Position numbers and translations under genes: made by a program
Notes under the pieces: generated by a model
What the model was told of the DNA's origin: nothing
What the model saw: only the letters and a program-made list of their open reading frames with translations
Database searches by the model: none
Assembly (NCBI GenBank): GCA_013389105.1
Contig: JACADZ010000041.1
Coordinates: forward strand, 1 to 38,220
DNA: 38,220 nt
Reading direction: 5' to 3'
Origin: Parvularculaceae bacterium
GTDB taxonomy: Bacteria; Pseudomonadota; Alphaproteobacteria; Caulobacterales; Parvularculaceae
Part shown: in pieces, positions 1 to 8,103 of the stretch
Layout: each line of letters starts with the position of its first letter
Numbering within the stretch: position 1 is the stretch's first letter

Positions 1-218
1 GTGATGCCTGCTTCAGCGAAGATGCGCTTGTTGTATACCCAGAAGGTCTGCACCGACATATAGGGCATGGTGTACATTTCGCCTGTGTTGGGATCGCGCA
101 CCAGATTTAAGGCCCAGTCCTCAAAGCTGTCTTCCCACTTTTCGCCGGTATAGGGATTGGTGGTGCAGCCGACGGCGAGAACCGCCGCGGCCGCGATCAT
201 CAATTGTTTGCGCATCAT
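1..218 (-). CDS. Lipoprotein, N-terminal part (runs off left edge)
   Basis: The frame opens with two consecutive ATG codons at 218-213, preceded by a strong AGGAGG ribosome site, and reads open to the window edge (about 72 residues). Residues 7-18 form a hydrophobic signal ending in LAVGC, a lipobox, so the product should be an outer- or inner-membrane lipoprotein. The stretch after it (CTTNPYTGE) looks like the start of small envelope lipoproteins. The last twenty or so visible residues (YNKRIFAEAGI and the MPY before it) instead resemble the middle of family-1 extracellular sugar-binding proteins of ABC importers, where the pattern NK-x-x-F-x-x-AGI normally lies more than 100 residues in. 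It may therefore be an unusually short or rearranged solute-binding protein, or a sequence join. Function is inferred only weakly. Confidence 0.55.
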   Translation of the reverse strand, partial: MMRKQLMIAAAAVLAVGCTTNPYTGEKWEDSFEDWALNLVRDPNTGEMYTMPYMSVQTFWVYNKRIFAEAGI

Positions 219-392
219 CCGCCTCCTTTGCGGGTTACAACCAAGGTCCGGCACGGCCGCCGTCAAACCCTGCCGGCCAGATGAACTCCAGCGCGAAAAT
301 TCAGGTTTTGCGCCCGATGGCAAGAATTAAAACCGCGTAACCGGGCCGCCAGACGGGCCGGATTGCGGCGCTGCGATGGCGCCGATTCACGC

Positions 393-422
393 TTGCGTTA
401 TTTCGGTAATTTCCTAAATTAC
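393..422 (+). promoter_or_regulatory. Promoter and inverted-repeat operator of the sdpR-like/sdpI-like pair
   Basis: A perfect inverted repeat with 7-bp arms and a 3-bp centre (GTAATTTCCTAAATTAC, 406-422) ends four bases before the ATG at 427. A plausible sigma-70 promoter overlaps it: TTGCGT at 393-398, a 16-bp spacer, TAAATT at 415-420. Transcription from it would begin at or next to the ATG, and no Shine-Dalgarno is visible, so the mRNA may be leaderless. ArsR-family repressors bind such palindromes, so autoregulation is the natural inference. Confidence 0.6.
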
Positions 423-426
423 GAAC

Positions 427-738
427 ATGGACGATGTCTACAAAGCGCTGGCCCATCCTGTCCGACGGAAAATCCTCGCCATGCTGCGCGAGCGGACGCT
501 GTCGGCCGGCGAATTGTCGGACGCGTTCGACCTCGCCAAGCCGACGCTCTCTGGACATTTCAGCGTCCTGAAACAGGCGGGCCTGGTTTCGGTCGAGCGT
601 CGCGGCGCCTCTCTCATCTACCGCGCCAACATCTCCGTGCTCGAAGACGCTCTCTTGGGCCTCCTGGAGGCGTTCCGCCTCGGGGAGGCGAAGCCGGGAG
701 CGCGCCGGACCAAGCCTTTGAAAGGAGCCGCCCCATGA
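427..738 (+). CDS. ArsR/SdpR-family transcriptional repressor
   Basis: A 103-residue winged-helix protein. Residues about 3-80 carry the ArsR fold, beginning YKALAHPVRRKILAML and continuing with the recognition-helix region (AKPTLSGHFSVLKQAGLV) and the beta wing (VERRGASLIYR). The TLSGHFSVLKQAGL form is typical of the SdpR branch, and no ArsR/SmtB metal-binding cysteines are visible. In Bacillus subtilis SdpR is an autorepressor inactivated at the membrane by SdpI. The next gene here is an SdpI homologue whose ATG overlaps this stop (ATGA), so the pair is very likely one operon with the same logic. The start at 427 sits right after the operator palindrome. Family is secure; the signal it responds to is unknown. 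Confidence 0.88.
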   Translation: MDDVYKALAHPVRRKILAMLRERTLSAGELSDAFDLAKPTLSGHFSVLKQAGLVSVERRGASLIYRANISVLEDALLGLLEAFRLGEAKPGARRTKPLKGAAP

Positions 739-1406
739 TCCGCGCCGGTCTCGGGTTTTCCGGTGTCATTCTCGTATTCATGATCGCCGTGTCGGCGATC
801 GGCTTCAGCCGGATCGCGCCGGGCGCCGAGCTTCCGAGCCACTGGAACATCAAGGGAGAAATCGACGGCTACGCGCCGCGAGACCTAATGCTGATACTCA
901 TGCCGGGGCTCGCCTTCGGCCTTGCGGCGCTATTCGCCTTGCTGCCGGCGATCGATCCGCGCAAAGAAAATGTGCGCGCAAGCGGCGGGCTTTACATGAC
1001 CGCCTGGCTCGGTTCGCTGCTTCTCCTTGCGACCCTGCACGGCGTGATCGTGCTCGGAACGGCTTTCGGCGCGCCTGTCGACCTCCTAATGCCGAACATC
1101 CTCCTCTACAGCATCTCGGCGCTGATGATCGTGCTCGGCAACTTCTCCGCCAAGAGTCGGTCGAGCTTTTTCATCGGCGTGCGCACGCCCTGGACTTTGT
1201 CGTCCGAGCACTCGTGGAGCGTCACCAACCGCGCGGCGGGCTGGATGCTCGTCCTGACCGGGCTCGGCGCGATCGCCGCCGGTTATTTCGGCGACGCCCG
1301 GGCCGGCTTCGTCGTCTGCCTCGCCGGGGCGCTCGCGACTCTGGTTGTTAGCGTCGCCATTTCCTATTTCGCCTGGGCTTCGGACCCTGATCGCCGCAGG
1401 GCCTGA
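735..1406 (+). CDS. SdpI-family integral membrane protein
   Basis: A 223-residue membrane protein with about six predicted transmembrane helices. The N-terminal part has the DUF1648-like signature ELPSHWNIKGEIDGY between helices one and two. The C-terminal half has the SdpI signature FIGVRTPWTLSSEHSW followed by more hydrophobic segments. In B. subtilis SdpI (207 aa) gives immunity to the SdpC killing peptide and transduces its presence by sequestering SdpR. No SdpABC toxin genes are visible here, so the signal is probably foreign or different; this is inference. Start ATG 735 overlaps the upstream stop by four bases, indicating translational coupling. Confidence 0.85.
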   Translation: MIRAGLGFSGVILVFMIAVSAIGFSRIAPGAELPSHWNIKGEIDGYAPRDLMLILMPGLAFGLAALFALLPAIDPRKENVRASGGLYMTAWLGSLLLLATLHGVIVLGTAFGAPVDLLMPNILLYSISALMIVLGNFSAKSRSSFFIGVRTPWTLSSEHSWSVTNRAAGWMLVLTGLGAIAAGYFGDARAGFVVCLAGALATLVVSVAISYFAWASDPDRRRA

Positions 1407-1415
1407 CGGCCGCGT

Positions 1416-1601
1416 TCAGCGCGCCTCGAAAAAATCGAGGGTCTTGCTCTTGTAGAGAACGGCGCCTGTGCGCCTGAAACCGCACTTCAGCGCGACCGCG
1501 CGCGAAGGCGCGTTCTCCGGATCAATGATGGCGCAGAAGACGCGGCCCTTGAAGCGGCGGCGCGACCAGGCGAGCGCCGTCTCGATCGCCTCAGTCTCAG
1601 C
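1416..1601 (-). pseudogene. C-terminal remnant of a GNAT acetyltransferase
   Basis: Downstream of the DUF885 gene, in another frame on the same strand, about 60 codons ending in TGA at 1418-1416 read as the tail of a RimJ/RimL-type acetyltransferase: TEAIETALAWSRRRFKG, then DPENAPSRAVALKCGF and YKSKTLDFFEAR. The PEN-x-x-S and K-x-GF elements are typical of the last third of GNAT domains. The acetyl-CoA-binding N-terminal part is absent: upstream of about 1600 the same frame is out-of-phase DUF885 sequence, and there is no start codon. This looks like a truncated gene fused by deletion to the end of the neighbour. It cannot make an active enzyme. Confidence 0.7.
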
Positions 1602-3342
1602 CGCCCCGCTTCTCGCGGGCGATATAGGCGTCGACGCGCTTGGCGAGAATGTCGAGCGGAAGTCCGCCTTCGGTCAACACCGCGTCGTGGAACTCCCTGA
1701 TATCGAACTTCGGCCCCAGCGCCTTCTCGGCTTTGGCGCGCAGATCCAGGATCGTCAGCTCGCCGATCTTGTAGGCGAGGGCTTGCCCCGGCCAGGCGAT
1801 GTAGCGGTCGACTTCGGTCTGGACGTTCTTCATCGAGAGCGCGGTGTTCGAGGCGAGGTAGTCCATCGCCTGCTGACGCGACCAGCCCTTGGCGTGGATG
1901 CCGGTGTCGATCACGAGCCGGCAGGCGCGCCACATCTCATAGGAAAGACGACCGAAATTCTCATAGGGCGTCGTGTAAACTCCCATCTCGACGCCGAGCT
2001 TCTCGGCGTAAAGACCCCAGCCCTCGCCGAAGGCGTGCGGATAGAACTGCTTGCGGAACTCCGGCGCGCCCTCGATCTCATAGGCGAGCGCGCCCTGAAG
2101 GTGGTGGCCCGGCACGGCCTCGTGAAGGGTCAGCGCCGGAATCTCGAACAGGGGCCTCTTGTCGAGGTGCGTCGTGTTCACCCAGTACTGGCCGCCGCGG
2201 TCCGAGCCCGGCGGCGCCGGCGAGTAGCGTCCTGTCGTGTAGTTCTCCGCAATGTCGGCCGGCACCGGCTCCACCGAATAGGGCTGGCGCGGCAGCTTGC
2301 CGAAAAAAGCCGGAAGCTTGCCGTCGACGTCCTTCGCGACGAAGGCCGCATATCGCAGCAATTCCTCAGGCGTCTTGGCGTAGAACTGATCGTCCGTGCG
2401 CAGGAATTCCAGAAACTCGGCGAAGGAGCCCTTGAACCCGGCCTCTTTCATGACGGCGTTCATCTCGCGGCGGATGCGGGCGACTTCTTTGAGGCCGAGC
2501 GCATGGATCTTTGTCGCCGTCGCATCGTCGCGCGTCGTGTAATAGCGCACCAGAGCTTCGTAGTAGGCGGGCCCGCCTGGAAGCGCGGCCGCGCCGAGCG
2601 TATCGCGCGCTTTCGGGGCGTATTCCTCATGCATGAAGGTCTTCAGACGGGCGAACGCCGGTATGACCGCCTCCGCCATCGCCTGTTCTCCCTCGGCGCG
2701 CAGCGCGGCGCGCGTCTTTTTCGGAATTGACGACGGCATGCGGTTGAACGGCGCGAATAGCGGATGCTCGCGCGGCGGCGTCACCTGCGCGTCGAACGAG
2801 GCGAGCGCGCCGCCGAGGATTTCCTTCGGCTGCGTGAAGCCGGCGGCGATTCCGGCGCGCATGTTCTCGACATTGGCGTCGAGATAGCCCGGCAAAGCGG
2901 CCAGCCGCGAAAGATAGCGCCGGTAGTCAGCCTCATCGCGGAAGGGCGTCGCGCCGACGGCGTATCCCATCTCGGTATGGAAACCGCCGTCGGCGACAAA
3001 CGGAATGCGCCACTCCGCCGAGGCGCCCAGCGCCAGGCGATGTTTCAGGACGAAACGCAGGAGGTCGGCGGAGAGCAGTTCGCTCTCGGAGGCGCCGGCC
3101 GTCTCCGCGGCGTCGAGGCGCTTCAGAAAATCCTTCGTCGAGGCGATGCGCCGCTCCTGCGCCGCGGGGGAGACGTCCGGGACCTCGCCGTCATATTCAT
3201 GAACGCCCGACTGGGTCGCGCCGAAGGGGTTGTCCTTCATTTCGCTTGCCCAGTAATCGGCGAAGACGGCGTTGAGCCCCTCGGCGCGCACCGGCGCGAC
3301 GGCAAGGGCGGCGACGGCGAGAAGGGCGGCGAGGCGGCGCAT
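1597..3342 (-). CDS. Secreted DUF885 family metallopeptidase-like protein
   Basis: A 581-residue protein with an N-terminal Sec signal peptide (hydrophobic to about residue 18, VRA-EG cleavage), so it is probably periplasmic. The body matches DUF885 (PF05960): an N-terminal helical part (YWASEMKDNPFGATQSGVHEYD), a central HEAVPGHH motif at about residues 407-414, and GEGWGLYAEKLG about 25 residues later. The two histidines and the later glutamate resemble zinc ligands of a gluzincin-type peptidase. Substrate is unknown. The start at 3342 follows an AGGAGA ribosome site. It lies 70 bp downstream of hmgA on the same strand and may be read through from it. The C-terminus abuts a truncated acetyltransferase gene but ends at a normal place for the family. 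Confidence 0.85.
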   Translation of the reverse strand: MRRLAALLAVAALAVAPVRAEGLNAVFADYWASEMKDNPFGATQSGVHEYDGEVPDVSPAAQERRIASTKDFLKRLDAAETAGASESELLSADLLRFVLKHRLALGASAEWRIPFVADGGFHTEMGYAVGATPFRDEADYRRYLSRLAALPGYLDANVENMRAGIAAGFTQPKEILGGALASFDAQVTPPREHPLFAPFNRMPSSIPKKTRAALRAEGEQAMAEAVIPAFARLKTFMHEEYAPKARDTLGAAALPGGPAYYEALVRYYTTRDDATATKIHALGLKEVARIRREMNAVMKEAGFKGSFAEFLEFLRTDDQFYAKTPEELLRYAAFVAKDVDGKLPAFFGKLPRQPYSVEPVPADIAENYTTGRYSPAPPGSDRGGQYWVNTTHLDKRPLFEIPALTLHEAVPGHHLQGALAYEIEGAPEFRKQFYPHAFGEGWGLYAEKLGVEMGVYTTPYENFGRLSYEMWRACRLVIDTGIHAKGWSRQQAMDYLASNTALSMKNVQTEVDRYIAWPGQALAYKIGELTILDLRAKAEKALGPKFDIREFHDAVLTEGGLPLDILAKRVDAYIAREKRGG

Positions 3343-3412
3343 AGGTTTCTCCTGAAGGCGCCGTTATTACGCCCCTTCCGCTCAGGCCGCAAAACCGAAG
3401 CGCAGCGCCGCG

Positions 3413-4546
3413 TCAGGCCTTCGGCTTCCAGCTGTCGACATAGCCGGCGAACTCGACAGCGGCTGCGCCCTCGGCGACATCGAGCGGGTCGCGGGTGTCG
3501 ATCATCACGGCGTATTCATCCGTGGCGGGCTTTTTCTGCTCGAGCATGTTCTTGAGAGCCTTGGGATGCGGTCCGTGGGTGAAGCCGGACGGATGAAACG
3601 TCATCATGCCGGCTGCGATGTCATCCCGGCTGAAGAAGTCGCCGGCGTGGTAGAAAAGCACTTCGTCATAGTCGTCGTTGTTGTGAAAGAACGGGACCTT
3701 CAGCGCCCCGGGATCCGTCTCGAACGGACGCGGCGCGAAGGTGCAGACGACGAAGCGGTCGGAAAGAAAGGTCGTGTGCGCCGAGGGCGGCACGTGATAG
3801 CGATGGCTCATCAGCGGGCGGATATGGCGGACATTGAGGCGCACGGGCGACAGCTCCCCGTGCCAGCCGACGACGTCGAGAGGATTGTAGGGATAGGTCG
3901 CGACTGAAACTTCGCCGCGCTTCTTGATCTCGACCCGGACCTCGCCGTCCTCCTCCTGATGGCGCCTGAAGGCGTCGTCGATCTTGGGCGCATCAAGCAT
4001 CGCCGGATCGAAGATGGCGTGCGGGCCGACGAGGCCTCTGTCAGGCAAGGTGAAATGGGAATTTGTCGCCTCGATCATGAGGATCGAGAGCGGCGCCGAC
4101 GGCGCGAGGCGCCACATGGTTCCGCGCGGCAGCACGAGGTAATCGCCGGTCTCGACGGCGAGGCGGCCGAAGTCGCAGAAGAGATCGGCATTTCCTTGGT
4201 GTACAAACAGAATCTGGTCGCCGTCGGCGTTGCGCGCCAGCGCCGGCATGAGCGCGGCGAGCTTCCAGAAGCGGATCTCGCAGGCTGCGTTCCTGAGGAC
4301 CTTCGGCGCCCGCCAGGGCGAGCCTTCGGCCTTATTGAGCGCGGCGAGATCGAACGCGCGCGGCCGCAACGGCCCCTCGAAATGCGACCAGCCCGTCGGG
4401 GGGCGCTTGTGGTGAAAGAAGGCCGCCGGACCGAAGAATCCTTCCTTCGACATCTCGCGCTCATAAGTGCCCGCGGGCATGTCGGCATGCGCCTGGCGCG
4501 ATGCGTTCCCCTCGACGCGGCTGGCGGTGATCCATTTGCGGGCCAT
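3413..4546 (-). CDS. hmgA: Homogentisate 1,2-dioxygenase
   Basis: Opens the ring of homogentisate to maleylacetoacetate in tyrosine/phenylalanine breakdown, using Fe(II) and O2. The product is 377 residues, shorter than the 430-450 of the classic enzyme; short forms of this kind occur in alphaproteobacteria. The C-terminal cupin carries the metal site: His288 and Glu295 (in FFHNNDDYDEVLFYHAGDF), and His318/His324 in FHPSGFTHGPHP, the counterpart of HSTMTPHGP in the human enzyme. The start at 4546 (MARKW) is preferred because GGGAG lies 8 bases upstream; the alternative ATG at 4573 lies inside the operator palindrome. Fumarylacetoacetase and maleylacetoacetate isomerase are not in the window. 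Regulation is probably by the palindrome on its promoter. Confidence 0.9.
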   Translation of the reverse strand: MARKWITASRVEGNASRQAHADMPAGTYEREMSKEGFFGPAAFFHHKRPPTGWSHFEGPLRPRAFDLAALNKAEGSPWRAPKVLRNAACEIRFWKLAALMPALARNADGDQILFVHQGNADLFCDFGRLAVETGDYLVLPRGTMWRLAPSAPLSILMIEATNSHFTLPDRGLVGPHAIFDPAMLDAPKIDDAFRRHQEEDGEVRVEIKKRGEVSVATYPYNPLDVVGWHGELSPVRLNVRHIRPLMSHRYHVPPSAHTTFLSDRFVVCTFAPRPFETDPGALKVPFFHNNDDYDEVLFYHAGDFFSRDDIAAGMMTFHPSGFTHGPHPKALKNMLEQKKPATDEYAVMIDTRDPLDVAEGAAAVEFAGYVDSWKPKA

Positions 4547-4566
4547 CGGCGGCTCCCTTGAAATTA

Positions 4567-4602
4567 GTAACATATGTTACCAATCCAGCGGTCCGGCGGC
4601 AA
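4567..4602 (-). promoter_or_regulatory. hmgA promoter with palindromic operator over the -10 box
   Basis: Read on the minus strand, TTGCCG (4602-4597), a 17-bp spacer and TAACAT (4579-4574) form a good sigma-70-type promoter 27 bp or more upstream of the hmgA ATG. The -10 box lies within a perfect 14-bp palindrome, GTAACATATGTTAC (4567-4580), flanked by further near-symmetry (TTAG / CCAA). A repressor dimer bound here would block polymerase. The size and symmetry suit MarR- or TetR-type regulators; no such gene is next to it, and the binding protein is not known. Confidence 0.65.
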
Positions 4603-4684
4603 CATTGAAATTCCGCGTTCACGCGCGCCGCAACCGCAAAGGCGGCGCCGCAGCTCCGGACCTGCCGGATTCGCCGTTCGCGCG

Positions 4685-6187
4685 TCACAGCTTCTGGTTA
4701 TACGCGCCGACCTCGGGGTGCTTTCTCAGTTCAGCGTCCAATTCCGCGAACATCGCCTTCATGTTCTGCTCTGAAATCGGACTTTCGACGACGACGACGA
4801 GTTCGGGCTTGTTCGATGAAGCGCGGATGAGGCCCCAGGTGCCGTCGGCGGCGGTGATTCTGATCCCGTTCACCGTCACCACGTCGCGAATCTGCTGGCC
4901 GATGATCTAGCCTCCGTCTCTCGCGCGCGCGAGGAGCGATGCGACGATCTTGTCGACGACGCCGTACTTCTTTTCGTCGGCGCAGTGCGGAGACATGGTC
5001 GGCGACTGAAAGGTTCTCGGGAGCGACTTGCGCAGGTCCGACAGCTTTCTGCCCGGATTGCGGTCGAGCATTTGCAGCAGCGCGATAGCGGCGACGAGAC
5101 CGTCGTCATAGCCGCGCCCGATCGGCCTGTTGAAGAAGAAGTGCCCGGACTTCTCGAACCCGGCGAGCGCGCCCATCTCGTGGCTCTTGCGCTTGATGTA
5201 GGAGTGGCCTGTCTTCCAGTACTCGGTCCTCGCGCCGTTCGCTTTCAACACCGGATCGGTCGCGAACAGGCCGGTCGATTTCACGTCGACGACGAACTGC
5301 GCGCCCGGGTAAAGCGCCGAAAGGTCGCGCGCGATGAGGACGCCGATCTTGTCGGCGAAAATCTCCTCGCCCTCGTCGTCCACGACGCCGCAGCGGTCGC
5401 CGTCGCCGTCAAAGCCCAGCGCGACGTCGGCCCCGTGTTCGCGCACGGCGCGCTGCATCGCGTGCAGCATCTTCATGTCTTCAGGGTTCGGATTGTATTT
5501 TGGAAATGAGTGGTCGAGTTCGGCGTCCATCGGGATCACCTCGACGCCGAGCCGCGCCAGCGCCTCGGGGGCATAGGCGCCCGCCGTGCCGTTGCCGCAG
5601 GCCGCGACCACCTTCAGTTTGCGTCCGATCGCGACGCCCTTCGCGAGATCGGCGATATAGCGCTCGCGCAGCCCCTCGACATAGCGGTAGGCCCCGCCGG
5701 CGCTCGGGCGGCCGCCGCCCGAGAGCACGATCTCCTTGAGGCGCGTCATTTCATCGGGACCAAAGGTGAGCGGCTTCTCCGCTCCCATCTTGACGCCGGT
5801 CCAGCCGTTCTCGTTATGGGAGGCCGTCACCATGGCGACGCAGGGAATGTCGAGGGCGAACTGCGCGAAATACGCGACGGGCGAAAGCGCGAGCCCGATG
5901 TCGTTGACCTCCAGTCCCGCCGTCATCAACCCGACGGTGAGCGCCTGCTTCACCGAAAGCGAATAGCTGCGAAAGTCGTGACCGACGACGATGCGCGGCG
6001 GCTTGCCCATGTCGCGAATGAGCGTTCCGAGCCCGAGGCCGAGAGCCTGGACTCCGAGAAGGTTGATCTCGCTTCCGAGCATCCAGCGGGCGTCATATTC
6101 CCGAAAGCCCGTCGGTTTCACCAGAGGCGTGGTTTCGTAGGCCAGCGTATTGGTCTTCAAATCGGCGCGCGGAACTTGAAGAGACAT
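4685..6187 (-). pseudogene. Phosphomannomutase/phosphoglucomutase with in-frame amber codon
   Basis: Alpha-D-phosphohexomutase interconverting mannose- or glucose-6-phosphate and the 1-phosphates for exopolysaccharide and LPS sugars. Domains 1-3 are complete: active-site serine loop TASHNENGWTG, magnesium loop DGDGDR, sugar loop GFEKSGHFFF. Translation from ATG 6187 (good GAAAGGA site) stops after 426 codons at TAG 4909-4907. The same frame then continues without gaps for 73 codons encoding domain 4, including the phosphate-binding RASSNKPE, to TGA at 4685. The total of 500 codons matches the normal family length, so only the amber codon breaks it. It could be a point mutation, a sequencing error, or suppressed. 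Without domain 4 the enzyme would lack its phosphate clamp. No convincing restart site was seen; GTG 4882 has no Shine-Dalgarno. Confidence 0.85.
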
Positions 6188-6816
6188 GGGGGGTCCTTTC
6201 AGGGAACGGGGCGACCGATGCGGGCAAAGCGCGCCCCCGTCAACGGGTTGCCGGGGGGCCGGCCGTAGATTTGCGACCGGTATGGCGCAGGCGCGGCGTT
6301 GAGCCCCGGACGGGGCAGCGCCTGCGGGATACCCCGCGCCGAACGTGTCGGCGGCTGCTCTTGGCGCCGCGAGCGCGTCCGGCGACGCTGGTCGGCGCGC
6401 CGGCCGTCAACCGGCGAGGCGCGCGCAGCTGCATTCAGCCGCGACGGAGGCCGCTCGTCGCCGCGTCAAGCGACCGCTTCGCCGCAATCTGCACCGTCGC
6501 CGCTCGCTCCGTCCCGAAGGACGCGCCGAGCCGGGCGTCCTCGCGGAAGCAGCTTATACTCCGTTTACGGATGCTCTTTGGCCGGAGGTCGAGAGAGAGA
6601 TGCGCTGCCTGAAGATCGCCCCGGAACCGCTGCTGCGCTCCGGATCCCCTGGCGGGGCCCGCCTGCCGGAGCCGGTCTCGCGCGTCGCCCGATGTTTTTT
6701 GGTTCAGGAGCCGCTTCGATCCGGATTGCCGCCATGGCGGCGCTCCGTGACTTTGCCGCCGATTTTGACCATAGTCCTGCGGCTGCGCGGGGAGCGCGGG
6801 GCTTTAAGGGGCTTTC
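6188..6816. other. 629-bp region without a recognisable gene
   Basis: This GC-rich stretch lies between the divergent mutase and nucleoside transporter genes. Open frames run through it on both strands, but their translations are arginine/alanine-rich, lack known motifs and lack ribosome sites, as expected from chance openings at high GC. A perfect 14-bp palindrome, GCCGCCATGGCGGC, lies at 6728-6741. TTGACC at 6765-6770 could be a -35 box for the transporter, but no matching -10 was found. Confidence 0.5.
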
Positions 6817-8103
6817 ATGGAACTTCCGTTCGATTTGAGCGAGATTTCGCTGAGGGGCCAGAGCGCCATCGGGCTCGTCGCCTTCACGCTGATCGCGTGG
6901 GTCTTTTCGTCGCGGAAGCTTGGCTTTCCGATCATCACCTTCTTTTGGACGATCACAGCCCAGATCGGCGTCACCGCCCTGCTTCTCTACTTCCCTCCGG
7001 CGCGAGAGGCGCTCGGCTCCCTGCAGGTGGTGGTGGACGCCCTCGTCGCCGCGACGCGCGAAGGCACGCGCTTCGTCTTCGGTTTTCTCGGCGGCGGCGA
7101 CGCGCCCTTCGAGATCGCCAATCAGAGCGCTATGTTCAGCTTCGCCTTCGGCGCGCTGCCCCTCGTCATCTTCTTCTCCGGCCTCTCCGCCGTGCTCTGG
7201 CATTGGGGCGTCCTCAAGATGCTGGTGAAGGGCATGGCCTTCCTGCTCGAGAAGGGCCTGCGCGTCGGCGGCGCCGTGTCGCTCGCTTCGGCGGCGAACG
7301 TCTTTCTCGGCCAGACCGAAGCGCCGCTCTTGATCCGTCCCTTCCTCTCGAAGCTGACGCGGGCGGAGCTTTTCGTGGTGATTACGGTCGGCTTCGCCAC
7401 CGTCGCCGGCTCGGTCATGGCGGTCTACGCCGCGATCCTGAACGAAATCGATCCCTCGATTCTCGGCCACATCATCATCGCCTCGATCATCTCGGTGCCG
7501 GCCGCGATCCTCATGGGCCAGGTCATGATGCCCGAAGACCGGGGCGCGACGCCGACGCCGGCCAACGCCGCCGACGCGTTCGGCTACAACAGCTCCATGG
7601 ACGCGTTCATGCGCGGCGTGACCGACGGCCTCGGGCTCTATCTCAACATCATCGCGTCGCTGATCGCCTTCACCGCCTTCGTCGCGCTCGTAAACATCAT
7701 TCTGGCGAACTTCCCCGACGTCGCCGGCGGCCCGATCACCCTGGAGCGCATGTTCGGCGTCGTCTTCGCGCCCTTGATGTGGCTCGCCGGCGTTCCCTGG
7801 AGCGAGGCGTTCGACGCCGGGGCCCTCATGGGCGTCAAGACCGCAGTGAACGAACTCGTCGCCTATGTGAAGATGAGCCAGGTTCCCGAGGGGACCTTCA
7901 GCGAGCGCACGGTTCTCATCATCGTCTATTCGCTGTGCGGCTTCGCGAATTTCTCCTCGCTCGGCATCGTCGTCGGCGGCTTGACCGCCCTCGCCCCGGA
8001 CCGGCGCAACGACGTGATTGCGCTGGCGCCGCGCGCGCTGATTTCAGGCACGCTCGCGACCTTGATGACAGGCGCCGTCATCGGGCTCGTGTGGAACGGA
8101 TGA
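6817..8103 (+). CDS. Concentrative nucleoside transporter (CNT/NupC family)
   Basis: A 428-residue inner-membrane protein that imports nucleosides by cation symport. Hallmarks of the family are visible: ANVFLGQTEAPLLIRP at about residues 160-175, the later GVKTAVNELVAY, and SLCGFANFSSLGI with the substrate-binding serine/asparagine pattern. Multiple hydrophobic segments include an N-terminal pair, a gating-domain pair (FSFAFGALPLVIFFSGLSAV) and the core helices. Length is normal. The next gene starts inside its stop codon (ATGA), so the two are co-translated, though no functional link is evident. No strong Shine-Dalgarno precedes ATG 6817; AAGGGG lies about 6 bases upstream. Confidence 0.93.
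   Translation: MELPFDLSEISLRGQSAIGLVAFTLIAWVFSSRKLGFPIITFFWTITAQIGVTALLLYFPPAREALGSLQVVVDALVAATREGTRFVFGFLGGGDAPFEIANQSAMFSFAFGALPLVIFFSGLSAVLWHWGVLKMLVKGMAFLLEKGLRVGGAVSLASAANVFLGQTEAPLLIRPFLSKLTRAELFVVITVGFATVAGSVMAVYAAILNEIDPSILGHIIIASIISVPAAILMGQVMMPEDRGATPTPANAADAFGYNSSMDAFMRGVTDGLGLYLNIIASLIAFTAFVALVNIILANFPDVAGGPITLERMFGVVFAPLMWLAGVPWSEAFDAGALMGVKTAVNELVAYVKMSQVPEGTFSERTVLIIVYSLCGFANFSSLGIVVGGLTALAPDRRNDVIALAPRALISGTLATLMTGAVIGLVWNG

Noticed and set aside
301-558. 85-codon minus-strand frame overlapping the sdpR-like gene and its operator
   Set aside because: No ribosome site and no family; it covers the promoter palindrome of a well-supported gene.
1468-2730. 420-codon plus-strand frame opposite the DUF885 gene
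   Set aside because: Low-complexity translation without domains, while the minus strand encodes a protein with signal peptide and HEAVPGHH motif.
4685-4882. Separate small gene starting at GTG 4882
   Set aside because: Its translation is domain 4 of the phosphohexomutase in the same frame after the amber codon; there is no ribosome site, so it is treated as part of the broken gene.
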